A stretch of DNA of 64,000 nucleotides from QQWI01 sp964522015 (GTDB taxonomy: Bacteria > Bacillota > Clostridia > Peptostreptococcales > Acidaminobacteraceae), in assembly GCA_964522015.1 (NCBI GenBank), contig CAZFST010000001.1, positions 372,001-436,000 of the forward strand, in the 5' to 3' direction. Positions 40,177-48,451 of this stretch are shown here, piece after piece. The translations under genes were made by a program, and so were the position numbers. How positions within the stretch are numbered: position 1 is the stretch's first letter; each line of letters opens with the position of its first letter. The notes beneath the pieces were generated by a model. It did not search any database. It was not told the DNA's origin and saw nothing but the letters and a program-made list of their open reading frames with translations.

Positions 40177-41528
40177 ATAAGCCCCTTTTGTATCCGCATT
40201 TTATCAATAGGCGCTCTTTTGGTCTGTATTTCAATGGCCTCCAGTGTCCTGGCCTGTAAATAAGTCTCAAGCATAGCCACTTCCTCTTTTGGAAGATGGG
40301 ACGAGATATGGAGCAAATGGTAGTCTGGATGAGCCGGTGTGTACTGAATCCGGAGCAATGTGACAAGTGGTTCCACAACATACCGCTGATAGTAGGCCAA
40401 GGCTTCTGGTAGCTGTTTTCTAGCCACATATTTTAACACTCGGTTATGCTGGGTGTAGCGATAATCGCAATCGGCCATTAAACTCCCATGGTGTTCAGTG
40501 TACTCGCTGGCATCGTAGGCCTTGAAGCGTATGATTTCATCTTTATCAAAGATTACTTTCGCGGTTTCAATGGTATCCCCTTCTATATAGCAATATTCAT
40601 CACGGGAACGGCTATGCAGTTGAAAACAGAAGTCAATCATCAAGTATTCTGAGGTTCCATCTAAATGGAAAACCCGTTGACGTAATTTTGGATGACCATG
40701 ACGCATTACATGTAAATAATCTATTGGCGCAACATCAGCTAGTGTTTGCTCAACAACCGCAACAACTTGCTCTTCGTAAGCATCTTCAAAGTCAATGTAA
40801 TAGTCAATATCGGAATAACCGTCATTTGTTCCATTGGCATCGGCTCCTTCATACCAAAAGGCATAGATGTAATCAAGGGGTTCCAGAGCTTCCTTTAACT
40901 TTACTGTGATGCGCTCTCTGTCTTGAGTTCGGAGGAAATTCAGCCTTTGCGTGTCCACTTCTTCAGTGATACAGGGCTGAATACTATCGAGAATGCTTTT
41001 AAATGCTTCCTCGCGGTCTCTGGCGTCATAATACGCCATGCCATGCTTTTCGCATTCACCCTTGATTAAAAGACTATCTGCCATATAATCCTCACATAAT
41101 GCGCGACGTTTTTCTGGTGAATAATGAAAAGTGTATTCTTTTGGGGTATCGTGTTTGTCCAGGAGTTCCAGGCGCTGTGCAGCGGTTTCACAGTCGGTGA
41201 CTAGATAGTAAATCTCGCAAAGTTCCTGATCAATATGCGCTAAAAAGTCTCCGGGTAGGAGCTGCGCTACGTCTATCACAAGCCCATAGTCCAGCTTGTC
41301 GTATTCGCCGCTCTTAATGATGCTGTTGATGAATGGCGCTATACGCTTACTGATATGGCAAATGTCATGGTGATGGGTATCGATGTTCATTTCGGGAAAT
41401 AAGTCTTCAAAGCCTTCAATCAGAGCGTCCATGGCAAGATGCTGGTAGCCAAATTGCTTTGCAATCATGGAACACAGGGTGGTTTTTCCTGCCCTTGCGA
41501 CACCGGCTATAATGATGTTTTTTTTCAT
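40173..41528 (-). CDS. P-loop kinase fused to a nucleotidyltransferase
   Basis: A 451-residue two-domain protein. Residues 1-190 are a P-loop kinase with Walker A GVARAGKTT and a DALIEGF-type substrate segment. Residues 220-451 are a nucleotidyltransferase: GADANGTNDGYSDIDYYIDF has the Gly-Ser-like and Asp-x-Asp features of lincosamide/aminoglycoside nucleotidyltransferases, and YLMIDFCFQLHSRSRDEYC follows as in that group. GAGG precedes the ATG. A kinase and an adenylyltransferase in one chain suggests two-way modification of one substrate, by inference. Confidence 0.8.
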   Translation of the reverse strand: MKKNIIIAGVARAGKTTLCSMIAKQFGYQHLAMDALIEGFEDLFPEMNIDTHHHDICHISKRIAPFINSIIKSGEYDKLDYGLVIDVAQLLPGDFLAHIDQELCEIYYLVTDCETAAQRLELLDKHDTPKEYTFHYSPEKRRALCEDYMADSLLIKGECEKHGMAYYDARDREEAFKSILDSIQPCITEEVDTQRLNFLRTQDRERITVKLKEALEPLDYIYAFWYEGADANGTNDGYSDIDYYIDFEDAYEEQVVAVVEQTLADVAPIDYLHVMRHGHPKLRQRVFHLDGTSEYLMIDFCFQLHSRSRDEYCYIEGDTIETAKVIFDKDEIIRFKAYDASEYTEHHGSLMADCDYRYTQHNRVLKYVARKQLPEALAYYQRYVVEPLVTLLRIQYTPAHPDYHLLHISSHLPKEEVAMLETYLQARTLEAIEIQTKRAPIDKMRIQKGLI

Positions 41529-41824
41529 ATTATCCTCATAGTTATGTAAAATTTGTCTATGGTTTTTTGGGAGATTAGCCTTTTGAAACCATATGAAGTT
41601 AAAAGCAACCTTCCTATATACCGATCAACCCGTAATCCATGTAACACCACTGCTTGACTTCAATTATACTTGCTTTCAAGGTGGGCCTTACAGGAATTTC
41701 TAATTATAATCATTTGTTACTCACATTACTCAATACTTTTTTCACCATAAAAACCTCAGGCTTTCTAATCCCATTTGCACCTGGAATTAAGCCAAAACAA
41801 AAGAGGACAAACGTCCTCCTAGAT
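41529..41824. other. Intergenic region of 296 bp
   Basis: No gene is visible. It holds only the doc terminator (41803-41818) at its right end and AT-rich sequence. Confidence 0.6.
41798..41818 (-). terminator. Terminator of the doc operon
   Basis: On the minus strand GAGGAC (from 41813-41818) pairs with GTCCTC (41803-41808), followed by TTTTGTTTT. It begins 7 bp after the doc stop. Confidence 0.75.
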
Positions 41825-42202
41825 TTATAGAACATGATCATTAATCCAGATCTCTATCCCCATATGATTAAGGTTACCTGACGCAACATTCAGTCCGAGT
41901 TGTATGAGCTCCGATTGGCTAAAATTCATTTTAATGTCATTATACTGTAACAATAACAACATCACCGCAACTCCGATTCTTTTATTGCCATCAACAAATC
42001 CATGATTTGATATTAGACTATGTGCAATAACTGCGACCTTTGTAATTGTAGTTTCATATAGATCTTTTCCATCAAAACTTGTATAAGCTCTTTGTAGAGC
42101 ACTCTCTATGAGTCGAATATCTCTAACCCCATCAGCTCCTCCTGTTTTTTTGATGATTTTTCCATGATACTCCAATACCTGTGAGATATCTAATGATTTC
42201 AT
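41825..42202 (-). CDS. doc: Doc-type toxin (Fic/Doc fold)
   Basis: A 125-residue protein with the motif HGFVDGNKRIG, matching the Fic/Doc core HxFx(D/E)GNKR. Doc toxins phosphorylate EF-Tu and stop translation. Typical flanks are GADGVRDIRLIESALQRAY and VAVIAHSLISNHGF. Preceded by a 57-residue antitoxin gene overlapping as ATGA, the classical order of a type II pair. Confidence 0.95.
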   Translation of the reverse strand: MKSLDISQVLEYHGKIIKKTGGADGVRDIRLIESALQRAYTSFDGKDLYETTITKVAVIAHSLISNHGFVDGNKRIGVAVMLLLLQYNDIKMNFSQSELIQLGLNVASGNLNHMGIEIWINDHVL

Positions 42203-42372
42203 TTAGCTAACTCCAACAACGCTTCAGTATTATCTTCAATAATTTGGTCCATCATCTTTTGCAACTTTATGTTCTCTTTAGCTCTCAAAAATTCAATAAA
42301 ATCAATAACCTCAGCTTGTTTTTCAGCTGGTAATTCTTCAAATTCTTTTACTAATTTTTCTACTGTATTCAT
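42199..42372 (-). CDS. Small antitoxin candidate paired with Doc
   Basis: A 57-residue protein, MNTVEKLVKEFEELPAEKQ at the start, then EVIDFIEFLRAKENIKL and a C-terminal helical tail ending LLELAK. The LPxEKQxEVIDFIEFL pattern is that of DUF2281-like antitoxins rather than Phd. The acidic C-terminal helix would cover the toxin. GAGGTGAT lies before the ATG and the stop overlaps the doc start. Confidence 0.8.
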   Translation of the reverse strand: MNTVEKLVKEFEELPAEKQAEVIDFIEFLRAKENIKLQKMMDQIIEDNTEALLELAK

Positions 42373-42497
42373 ACAATCACCTCACACGTCTTGCATTGGT
42401 TAATATTGCAAACAAACTTTGTAACTATAACAATTATAATGCAAATAATGTGGCTATTCAACTTAAGAAGCCCACATCACTCATTATTCGTCATTGG

Positions 42498-42938
42498 TCA
42501 GGTTCTAAAATGAACAATTGCAAAATCTGTACAGCGACCAGATACATCAAATACGAAATAGAGACCTGCAACATCTTCTGGTATAGGATAATCAGGGTAA
42601 TCACCTTTATCAAGATAGTAAAATAAGCCACTATCATTATCATGGTAATAATCAATTGCTGAAGAATTTTTGGAAAGCATATAAAATCCATTTGTATACT
42701 TTTCGTCATCAGGTCCAAGTAAATCTCTGATTTCTTTACGAGTCATACCTATTAACGGGTAATTTATTAATAAATCACTTGAAATTAGGTTTCGACTATT
42801 AGGTTCACTCAGCCATTTAGATTGAGAGAATGTCCTTATTTCCCTGTAATGATTCATTGTAAAATTGCCGCCAATAATGAGGAATAGTACAAGAGCGACA
42901 ATCGCAACGCAAATAGGCACTATTATCCTCTGTGACAT
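42498..42938 (-). CDS. Membrane-anchored BamE/SmpA-like small protein
   Basis: About 146 residues. N-terminal membrane helix (IIVPICVAIVALVLFLIIGG) followed by an extracytoplasmic domain. LIGMTRKEIRDLLGPDDEK is the helix motif of the BamE/SmpA-OmlA fold (xGMTxxEVxxxLGxP), seen in many Gram-positive surface proteins too. YFVFDVSGRCTDFAI ends the domain. ATG 42938 has AAAGGTGG five bases upstream. Confidence 0.72.
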   Translation of the reverse strand: MSQRIIVPICVAIVALVLFLIIGGNFTMNHYREIRTFSQSKWLSEPNSRNLISSDLLINYPLIGMTRKEIRDLLGPDDEKYTNGFYMLSKNSSAIDYYHDNDSGLFYYLDKGDYPDYPIPEDVAGLYFVFDVSGRCTDFAIVHFRT

Positions 42939-42951
42939 CTTAACCACCTTT

Positions 42952-44949
42952 CTAACCTTCGTTTAATAAAGCCTCTAACTCAAACCAATTCTCCGTGAGC
43001 CAGGCAATTTCTTCTCTAAACTCCACTAGCTTATGTTTAACGTTCTCTTCAAAGTAGATTGGATGCATCCAGTAATCCACCTCGATCATCCAAGTTAGCT
43101 GCAGTGCTCGTTTCACATGGTATGGGGTAATGGGACTAACCTCGTGATAGCCGCTGACCAAATGATGTAATTTTTCACGGTGAAGGGCTGAACCATCAAA
43201 GACAAATGTCATAATGGCACGCCCTAAATCTTGTAACTGGTAGGCAATGTGTCCGCGGTCGAAATCCAATAGGATGGGCTGTTCCCCATTGAATAGGATA
43301 TTGTCCTTTGAAAAATCCGCATGGGCAAATCCAACGGCAAGATCTTGAAAAAATTCAGGGGTCAGTTGGTCGTAGATTTCCTGAATCTTTGCCGTTAGCT
43401 GGTGTAATCGATGTTGTGGATCAAGCCCTTGGTTCTCAGTCGCCCTGCGCTGCAAGAAGAGATTAAGATGGGCAAGAAGATCATCAGGATTCTTTGAGTT
43501 ACGTGGATCGAAGACCCTATGTGGATTTTCGTAAATCCCCACCGTGTTTACCTGATGGAGCCTTGCCAGTGACTTTCCTAAATTAGATAGCTCTGTATTT
43601 GTAATGGTTTTCAAACATTTATGAACCCCTTCGGTATAGGACATCACCATATAATGGGACGATTCCAGATTTTGAAGGGGCCTTTGATCAAAGAGATGAA
43701 CAAGGGGTGTGTCTTGGGTAGCCTGGTGAAACTGCCTTTGGACCAGAAGTGCCCTTTCGATGGCAAATAGTTTTTTGGGGCTGTTCCGTCTAGGTGAAAA
43801 TTCTTTGATCAGCAGCTTTCCAACACTGCTATTCACTTTCCATTTCCGATTGAGAAAGCCACCGGTAACCCCAGTTGGGGAATCGCATTGAATTTGAGAC
43901 TTGTGTTTGATGTCTTCAATGATTTGTTCGATGGTCCCTCCCTGAAAGGTTTCCAAAATTGCAGCCATTGAAGTCACATAGTTGACAATGGCATCGATGG
44001 TGGTCAAAACTTCACGAGTCCCTAAGACTTGCTCCTCTTCGTCCTTGCATTCTAACCACAGGGAGCGTTTTAGGTTGTATTCTAGCCATTCTAGTTTACC
44101 AAGGACCGAGTAACTGAGCACAGCGCCCCAGTTGGCACTGGTTTTTCCCCTAGCATCCTCGTAGCCACTTAAAAAGCAAAGTAGTTTGTGGTAATCCACG
44201 GCCCCATTTACGCCAGTGGCCCAATAAACACCGGTTTCCACCAGCTCGCAGTGGGGATTCACATAGCCCGCCGCTTCCCAATCGATAATAATAGGCTTAT
44301 ACCCTTGCCAGAGTACATTTTTTGTATCCATGTCCCTGTGGCTAATCACCCTGTTTTGAGCCAGTTGACCTACTGCTTGGGTGGCATTTTCCAGACATTT
44401 CTCAAGAAGCACCAGATGATTTTCCAAGGCCTCAACCCACTGAGCCCCTTGGTCCCGGCCCTTTTTCAAGTAGCCAGTAAAATCTATAAAACCAACCGCA
44501 GCCCCCTTATCATCCGAATCAGGTAGCTGCAGACTGGAAAAATCTATAGAATGAATGGCACCAAGCACCTTGCCCATTGCTTGACAGTGCTTGCTTTCAA
44601 TATTGCTAGGGGTTTTTACGGTTCCGGGATGCCACTGAAAAATGAGATAGTGGTCCTCTGCTAACTTCTGGATAACTTCTCCATTAACCACTAGAGCTGG
44701 CACGGCACTGATCACTCGAGACGCCATTTGAGCAATTCTTTCGGAATTTATATAGTTGTCACGAGCTGTGGGACGCTTGATAATATTGGGGTTTAGAACT
44801 TTTACAACGTATTTACCTGTGTTGGTTTCAACGGCATACATCTTATGTAAAAGGCCCCCATGGAGCCGCAAGGGAGCCTTAGTAACATTGCCCAAACCCT
44901 TTTCTAGCATTAAATTCTTTAAAGCGTCATTGATGCTTGTTTCTTTCAT
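42952..44949 (-). CDS. Tandem fusion of two APH-type kinase domains
   Basis: A 665-residue protein. First domain about residues 1-310: HGGLLHKMYAVET, KYVVKVLNP, catalytic loop SHRDMDTKN and metal-binding IIDWEAAGYVNP. Second domain about 345-665: VTGGFLNRKWKV, KLLIKEFSP, catalytic loop AHADFSKDN and LLDFDRGHIAYQLQDLG. Both domains keep all catalytic residues. Homoserine-kinase-like/CotS-like APH proteins are similar singly (about 320 residues). Two intact active sites in one chain suggest processing of a two-site or two-step substrate; unknown. Confidence 0.87.
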   Translation of the reverse strand: MKETSINDALKNLMLEKGLGNVTKAPLRLHGGLLHKMYAVETNTGKYVVKVLNPNIIKRPTARDNYINSERIAQMASRVISAVPALVVNGEVIQKLAEDHYLIFQWHPGTVKTPSNIESKHCQAMGKVLGAIHSIDFSSLQLPDSDDKGAAVGFIDFTGYLKKGRDQGAQWVEALENHLVLLEKCLENATQAVGQLAQNRVISHRDMDTKNVLWQGYKPIIIDWEAAGYVNPHCELVETGVYWATGVNGAVDYHKLLCFLSGYEDARGKTSANWGAVLSYSVLGKLEWLEYNLKRSLWLECKDEEEQVLGTREVLTTIDAIVNYVTSMAAILETFQGGTIEQIIEDIKHKSQIQCDSPTGVTGGFLNRKWKVNSSVGKLLIKEFSPRRNSPKKLFAIERALLVQRQFHQATQDTPLVHLFDQRPLQNLESSHYMVMSYTEGVHKCLKTITNTELSNLGKSLARLHQVNTVGIYENPHRVFDPRNSKNPDDLLAHLNLFLQRRATENQGLDPQHRLHQLTAKIQEIYDQLTPEFFQDLAVGFAHADFSKDNILFNGEQPILLDFDRGHIAYQLQDLGRAIMTFVFDGSALHREKLHHLVSGYHEVSPITPYHVKRALQLTWMIEVDYWMHPIYFEENVKHKLVEFREEIAWLTENWFELEALLNEG

Positions 44950-45017
44950 GATGGACGGTCCTCGCTTCTATTTAATGGCTTGCTCGAATTCTGGTGGTTA
45001 CTTGGTCAATAGATATT

Positions 45018-45560
45018 TTAATCGATCTTTATGTTAAGTTTGCTGATGATTTCATCACAAGTTTCTTCAGGGGTCTTCCCATTAGTATAGACCACAATCT
45101 TGGCAAGTTCTTCATTACAGGTGTTCAATAGAAACAGGCTGTTATGTTCAAATTCAGTACGTTTAGCCAGTATTTCCAATGCTTCTTTTATATCTTCGCA
45201 GGGCAAAAGTAAAACAACATTTGGATAGGGGCTCAGCAGGTCGCTAACCTGTTTGAAGAGGTGTTGCTCTTCATAAACTGACTGACCCGCGCCAAAATCA
45301 TGTATGTGGTCTGGATACAGGGCCAAGGCTTTAGCAACAGATAAGGCTTCAAAGGGCTTCCAGTATTTATAGATGCCTAAGAACCCTTCATTTTCAAAAA
45401 GTGCGTCTGCGTGTTGTGCATCATAGCCTGCTTCTTCGTAGATTTGCCATCTGAGTTCATCTAGGCTAGCTTGGGGAATACCCAGTTTTTCAGATAATAA
45501 AGTGCCTATTGTCGATTTTCCTACCCCTACTGGTCCAATTAAGATAATATCTTTTTTCAA
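45018..45560 (-). CDS. Shikimate-kinase-like P-loop protein
   Basis: A 180-residue protein with Walker A GPVGVGKST and the shikimate-kinase-like ASLDELRW second motif. YPNVVLLLPCEDIKEALEIL and KTPEETCDEI are typical of shikimate kinase family members. It lacks the usual shikimate-binding GGG motif clearly, so it is probably a paralogue for another small molecule. TTG start with GGGAG eight bases upstream. Confidence 0.72.
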   Translation of the reverse strand: MKKDIILIGPVGVGKSTIGTLLSEKLGIPQASLDELRWQIYEEAGYDAQHADALFENEGFLGIYKYWKPFEALSVAKALALYPDHIHDFGAGQSVYEEQHLFKQVSDLLSPYPNVVLLLPCEDIKEALEILAKRTEFEHNSLFLLNTCNEELAKIVVYTNGKTPEETCDEIISKLNIKID

Positions 45561-45594
45561 GTTTGTTTCTCCCTATAATTATACTTGTAAAGCC

Positions 45595-46911
45595 TCAATA
45601 AACTACCTTATATCCAGTGCTCGGCCCATTGCCAATTTTCATAATGCGCCCTGAATTCCTCAGATTATTGAGCAGTTCAATGGTTTGCGATTTCTCAAGT
45701 TGTATTTGCTTTTGGATTTCAGCTCTTTTGATGCCTGGATTTCTTTTAATCAGATTGTAAAGTCTAAGCTCTCTAGCAGGTAAATGTGTCTGCTCATGAT
45801 TTTCTGAAACAGTTCCGTGTGTACTGCTGTCTTTTATAAAAGGTAGAACCACTACTACCGCATGATCACTGACAATAAACCGTGGTTTGACCTGCTGGTA
45901 AAGATATTGTTCCTTGATACGCCTTACGCCAGTAGCCAGTTTTTCAATGATTTTAACACGTAAAAAAACATCTGATAGTTGGCGATTTCTTGGTTTTGAC
46001 AATCGCCCCTCTGTATATTCCTCTGTCATCATCCCAAGGGGCAAGCCACCAGGTGATACAATTTCAATTCGATCTGAGAAGATTTCAATCCTTGCATCAA
46101 CTTGCACCCCGTAATCCCTGTGCACTAGCATATTTGCAACGGCTTCTCTATAGGCAATGAGGGGTACCTCTTCAACAGTTTTACGGTAAGCCGATTCAAT
46201 CACTTCGCCCACGTTAATATGCTTTTGATAGAAAGTCATGCACTCATCAAACTGTTTAAGAACACTGGAGCCTGACAATGTTATTCGATCTTTTATTTTG
46301 CTGACGCCCTGGCCATTAAAAGCCACTAGTTGTACCACGGAACTTGGCAGAGGATTATCATCGGACAGTAAAACCGCTAAAATGTTATACTCACCATTTT
46401 TTATAAGCCCTAATGTGCGCATTAAATCGTCAGATAATGAACCTACCTGATAATGGCGCTTTAAAAGGTTTTCAAAAAAACGAAATGATAAATCTTTCAC
46501 AGTAGCTGGAAGATCTTCATACCCTAAATTTCGACCGGCCAATATTAAGTTCTGCTGGGTGGCAATATCGGTTGCAATGGTTGCTGTATCTCGTCTCATG
46601 TAGGATTTATTTTGATAGGTATAAGGTGTATGATCTCCTTTGTATACTTTTATTAAGAGTACTTGTAATTGCTCAATTGTCTGTATTTCAAACTCATAAT
46701 ATGGGGTTGGTAATATTGCATCATTGATGGCATTTTCAATATTGAGTTTCTGCTCGTTAATCCGATCAATGCCAACAATAGTGCCGTCATCTTTAATGCC
46801 CAATATAATGATGCCATCGTGGAAATTAGCAAAGGCACAGACTGTCTTTAACATTGTTTTTGAATACGCCAGCTTAAATTCAACACATTTTGATTCACGC
46901 TCATATCCCAT
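45595..46911 (-). CDS. AlbA_2/schlafen-like ATP-binding transcription regulator
   Basis: A 438-residue protein. Residues 8-120 are an AlbA_2 (Slfn) domain: ESKCVEFKLAYSKTMLKTVCAFANFHDGIIILGIKDDG (given in parts: FANFHDGIIILGIKDDG). Residues 250-370 are an ATPase-like HATPase_c_4 region (VANMLVHRDYGVQVDARIEIF, SPGGLPLGM, RNRQLSDVFLRV). The C-terminus is a winged helix (LYNLIKRNPGIKRAEIQKQI). Such proteins act as DNA-binding regulators. A promoter with three operator half-sites lies right before its start, so autoregulation is likely. Confidence 0.88.
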   Translation of the reverse strand: MGYERESKCVEFKLAYSKTMLKTVCAFANFHDGIIILGIKDDGTIVGIDRINEQKLNIENAINDAILPTPYYEFEIQTIEQLQVLLIKVYKGDHTPYTYQNKSYMRRDTATIATDIATQQNLILAGRNLGYEDLPATVKDLSFRFFENLLKRHYQVGSLSDDLMRTLGLIKNGEYNILAVLLSDDNPLPSSVVQLVAFNGQGVSKIKDRITLSGSSVLKQFDECMTFYQKHINVGEVIESAYRKTVEEVPLIAYREAVANMLVHRDYGVQVDARIEIFSDRIEIVSPGGLPLGMMTEEYTEGRLSKPRNRQLSDVFLRVKIIEKLATGVRRIKEQYLYQQVKPRFIVSDHAVVVVLPFIKDSSTHGTVSENHEQTHLPARELRLYNLIKRNPGIKRAEIQKQIQLEKSQTIELLNNLRNSGRIMKIGNGPSTGYKVVY

Positions 46912-46913
46912 TT

Positions 46914-46982
46914 ATCGTCCACCCTTTCGGACGATACCACATCGTCCGATTTCATCATATCATTTCTAACTCTAGCACGCAA
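46914..46982 (-). promoter_or_regulatory. Promoter and operator of the AlbA_2 gene
   Basis: On the minus strand TTGCGT (46977-46982), 17 bp, TATGAT (46954-46959). Just downstream are three alternating copies of a 7-bp half-site: ATCGTCC at 46914-46920, GGACGAT at 46929-46935 and ATCGTCC at 46941-46947. The latter two form a 9-bp inverted repeat (TCGGACGAT / ATCGTCCGA) with a 5-bp gap. The site covers the transcription start, as expected of a repressor. Sequence-based inference. Confidence 0.75.
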
Positions 46983-47021
46983 TGACTCTATGAACAGTAC
47001 CCCTATCAGCTGACATCCCTA

Positions 47022-48362
47022 TCATTTTGTCTTTGCTAAATAGTCCAGGGCAACCTTTAAACTATCAACATCAAAACCTGTCACCAAATCAGGTACCAGT
47101 GTCGTTTGATTTGCATTTTTATCAGGTCTACTAAATCGCTTAAAGGATATACTGACATCAATATTGTTGTTAGGAAGCGTGTACGAGAGAATATCGCCAT
47201 AACAAGTAGGTGCATTAGAGCTAGGTGTCCCGATAATAATGCCCAGTTTGCCATCTTGTACCATGGAAGCTAAATCTGTTGCCGAACTAAATGTATTTAC
47301 ATTGGTAAGTACCACAAGATTGATTTCCTTGTTCTGCTTTGCTTTGGTTAGTTCTGGCACAAAGTTATCAAAGCCATCAATGGGTAGTTCCGAATAATGC
47401 GCTTTTGCTAATTCTGAATAACGAATTGTGCCACCGAATGAAGGCGGAGTCATATCCATAGCCATCAGTAATTTATCGCAGGCCATAGAATTGCCGCCAC
47501 CGTTATTGCGCACGTCAATGATTACTTTTTTAGTACCATTTTTTATAGTGCCTTTTATAATTTCAATTTGATCTTCTAGTACCATATTGACATTACAGGT
47601 GTTCATATCTATATAAAGCACATCACCGAAAAGCTGCGAAGAAATTTCAGTGGTGTAATTATAAATCTGGAAAGGGTCTTTAGCTATAAAGCTAACATTT
47701 TCAGTCGTCATAGTATCTTGGGTTTCAAAGGTAATTTCAACTGTATCACCATCTATCTTGCATCCTGCATATTGTAAGATCTGAGCGTTTAATGCATTTT
47801 GAGAATAGTTACGAGCCCTAGCTGAATCGTTTTCAGCAGGAAAATATAAGTCGCACATTTTCATGATTGTTTGAATTGGAATGCTTCCAATATGTGTTAT
47901 TTTCTTCTGAGTCATTCCCCCCGCTTCATCAAGTGCTAGCAATACACCATCCACATATGCGCATTCAATGTCAATCGCCATATTTGATCCTGAAGATTGA
48001 ACCTTGGTATGACCATCTCGTAATAAAGTAAGATAACGCCTCACTAAATAGCGGAAATCAATACGATCAGTCGTCTTTTTAACCTCTTCAAGAATAGCAC
48101 TCTTTTCTTTTTCATAGTTGGCTGGCAAATCATCTAAAACAAAGGCAGGATGGGTTGCTTCTACTGTTTTAATCAAACCCGTCATATCTTCAACAAACTT
48201 CGCCTGTTTTTCTACCATAGCTGAATCAACGGGTTGAATGATCTGCTTAGCCCCCGGCGCAACAGCTGGAATCGGTTCAGTCTTACATCCTATCCCTAAC
48301 AACATGACCATAACTAACAGTAAAAGCAAAGTGCTTAAATTCCCTATATGTTTCCGATCCAT
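47022..48362 (-). CDS. S41 family peptidase lipoprotein (copy 1)
   Basis: About 446 residues. Signal peptide with lipobox LGIGCK. Nucleophile Ser in VNTFSSATDLASM, glycine-rich IIDVRNNGGGNSMA and the C-terminal TPSSNAPTCYGD belong to the S41 (C-terminal processing peptidase/Tricorn-like) fold. Residues 60-110 include ATHPAFVLDDLPANYEKEK, the usual N-terminal helical domain. Start 48362 has GAGGAG six bases upstream. Closely similar to the gene at 50215-51552; the two flank an unrelated gene. Confidence 0.87.
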   Translation of the reverse strand: MDRKHIGNLSTLLLLLVMVMLLGIGCKTEPIPAVAPGAKQIIQPVDSAMVEKQAKFVEDMTGLIKTVEATHPAFVLDDLPANYEKEKSAILEEVKKTTDRIDFRYLVRRYLTLLRDGHTKVQSSGSNMAIDIECAYVDGVLLALDEAGGMTQKKITHIGSIPIQTIMKMCDLYFPAENDSARARNYSQNALNAQILQYAGCKIDGDTVEITFETQDTMTTENVSFIAKDPFQIYNYTTEISSQLFGDVLYIDMNTCNVNMVLEDQIEIIKGTIKNGTKKVIIDVRNNGGGNSMACDKLLMAMDMTPPSFGGTIRYSELAKAHYSELPIDGFDNFVPELTKAKQNKEINLVVLTNVNTFSSATDLASMVQDGKLGIIIGTPSSNAPTCYGDILSYTLPNNNIDVSISFKRFSRPDKNANQTTLVPDLVTGFDVDSLKVALDYLAKTK

Positions 48363-48451
48363 AAATTTCTCCTCAAGGCCCAAATAGGCAATTGTCCAAG
48401 TCTGTTGCTGACGCTAATCGCACTTCGGCTTTATCCTTTAATTCCCATTAT

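Noticed and set aside
42396..42626. 76-codon plus-strand frame
   Set aside because: No ribosome site and it lies opposite the BamE-like gene; product is biased and unlike a protein.
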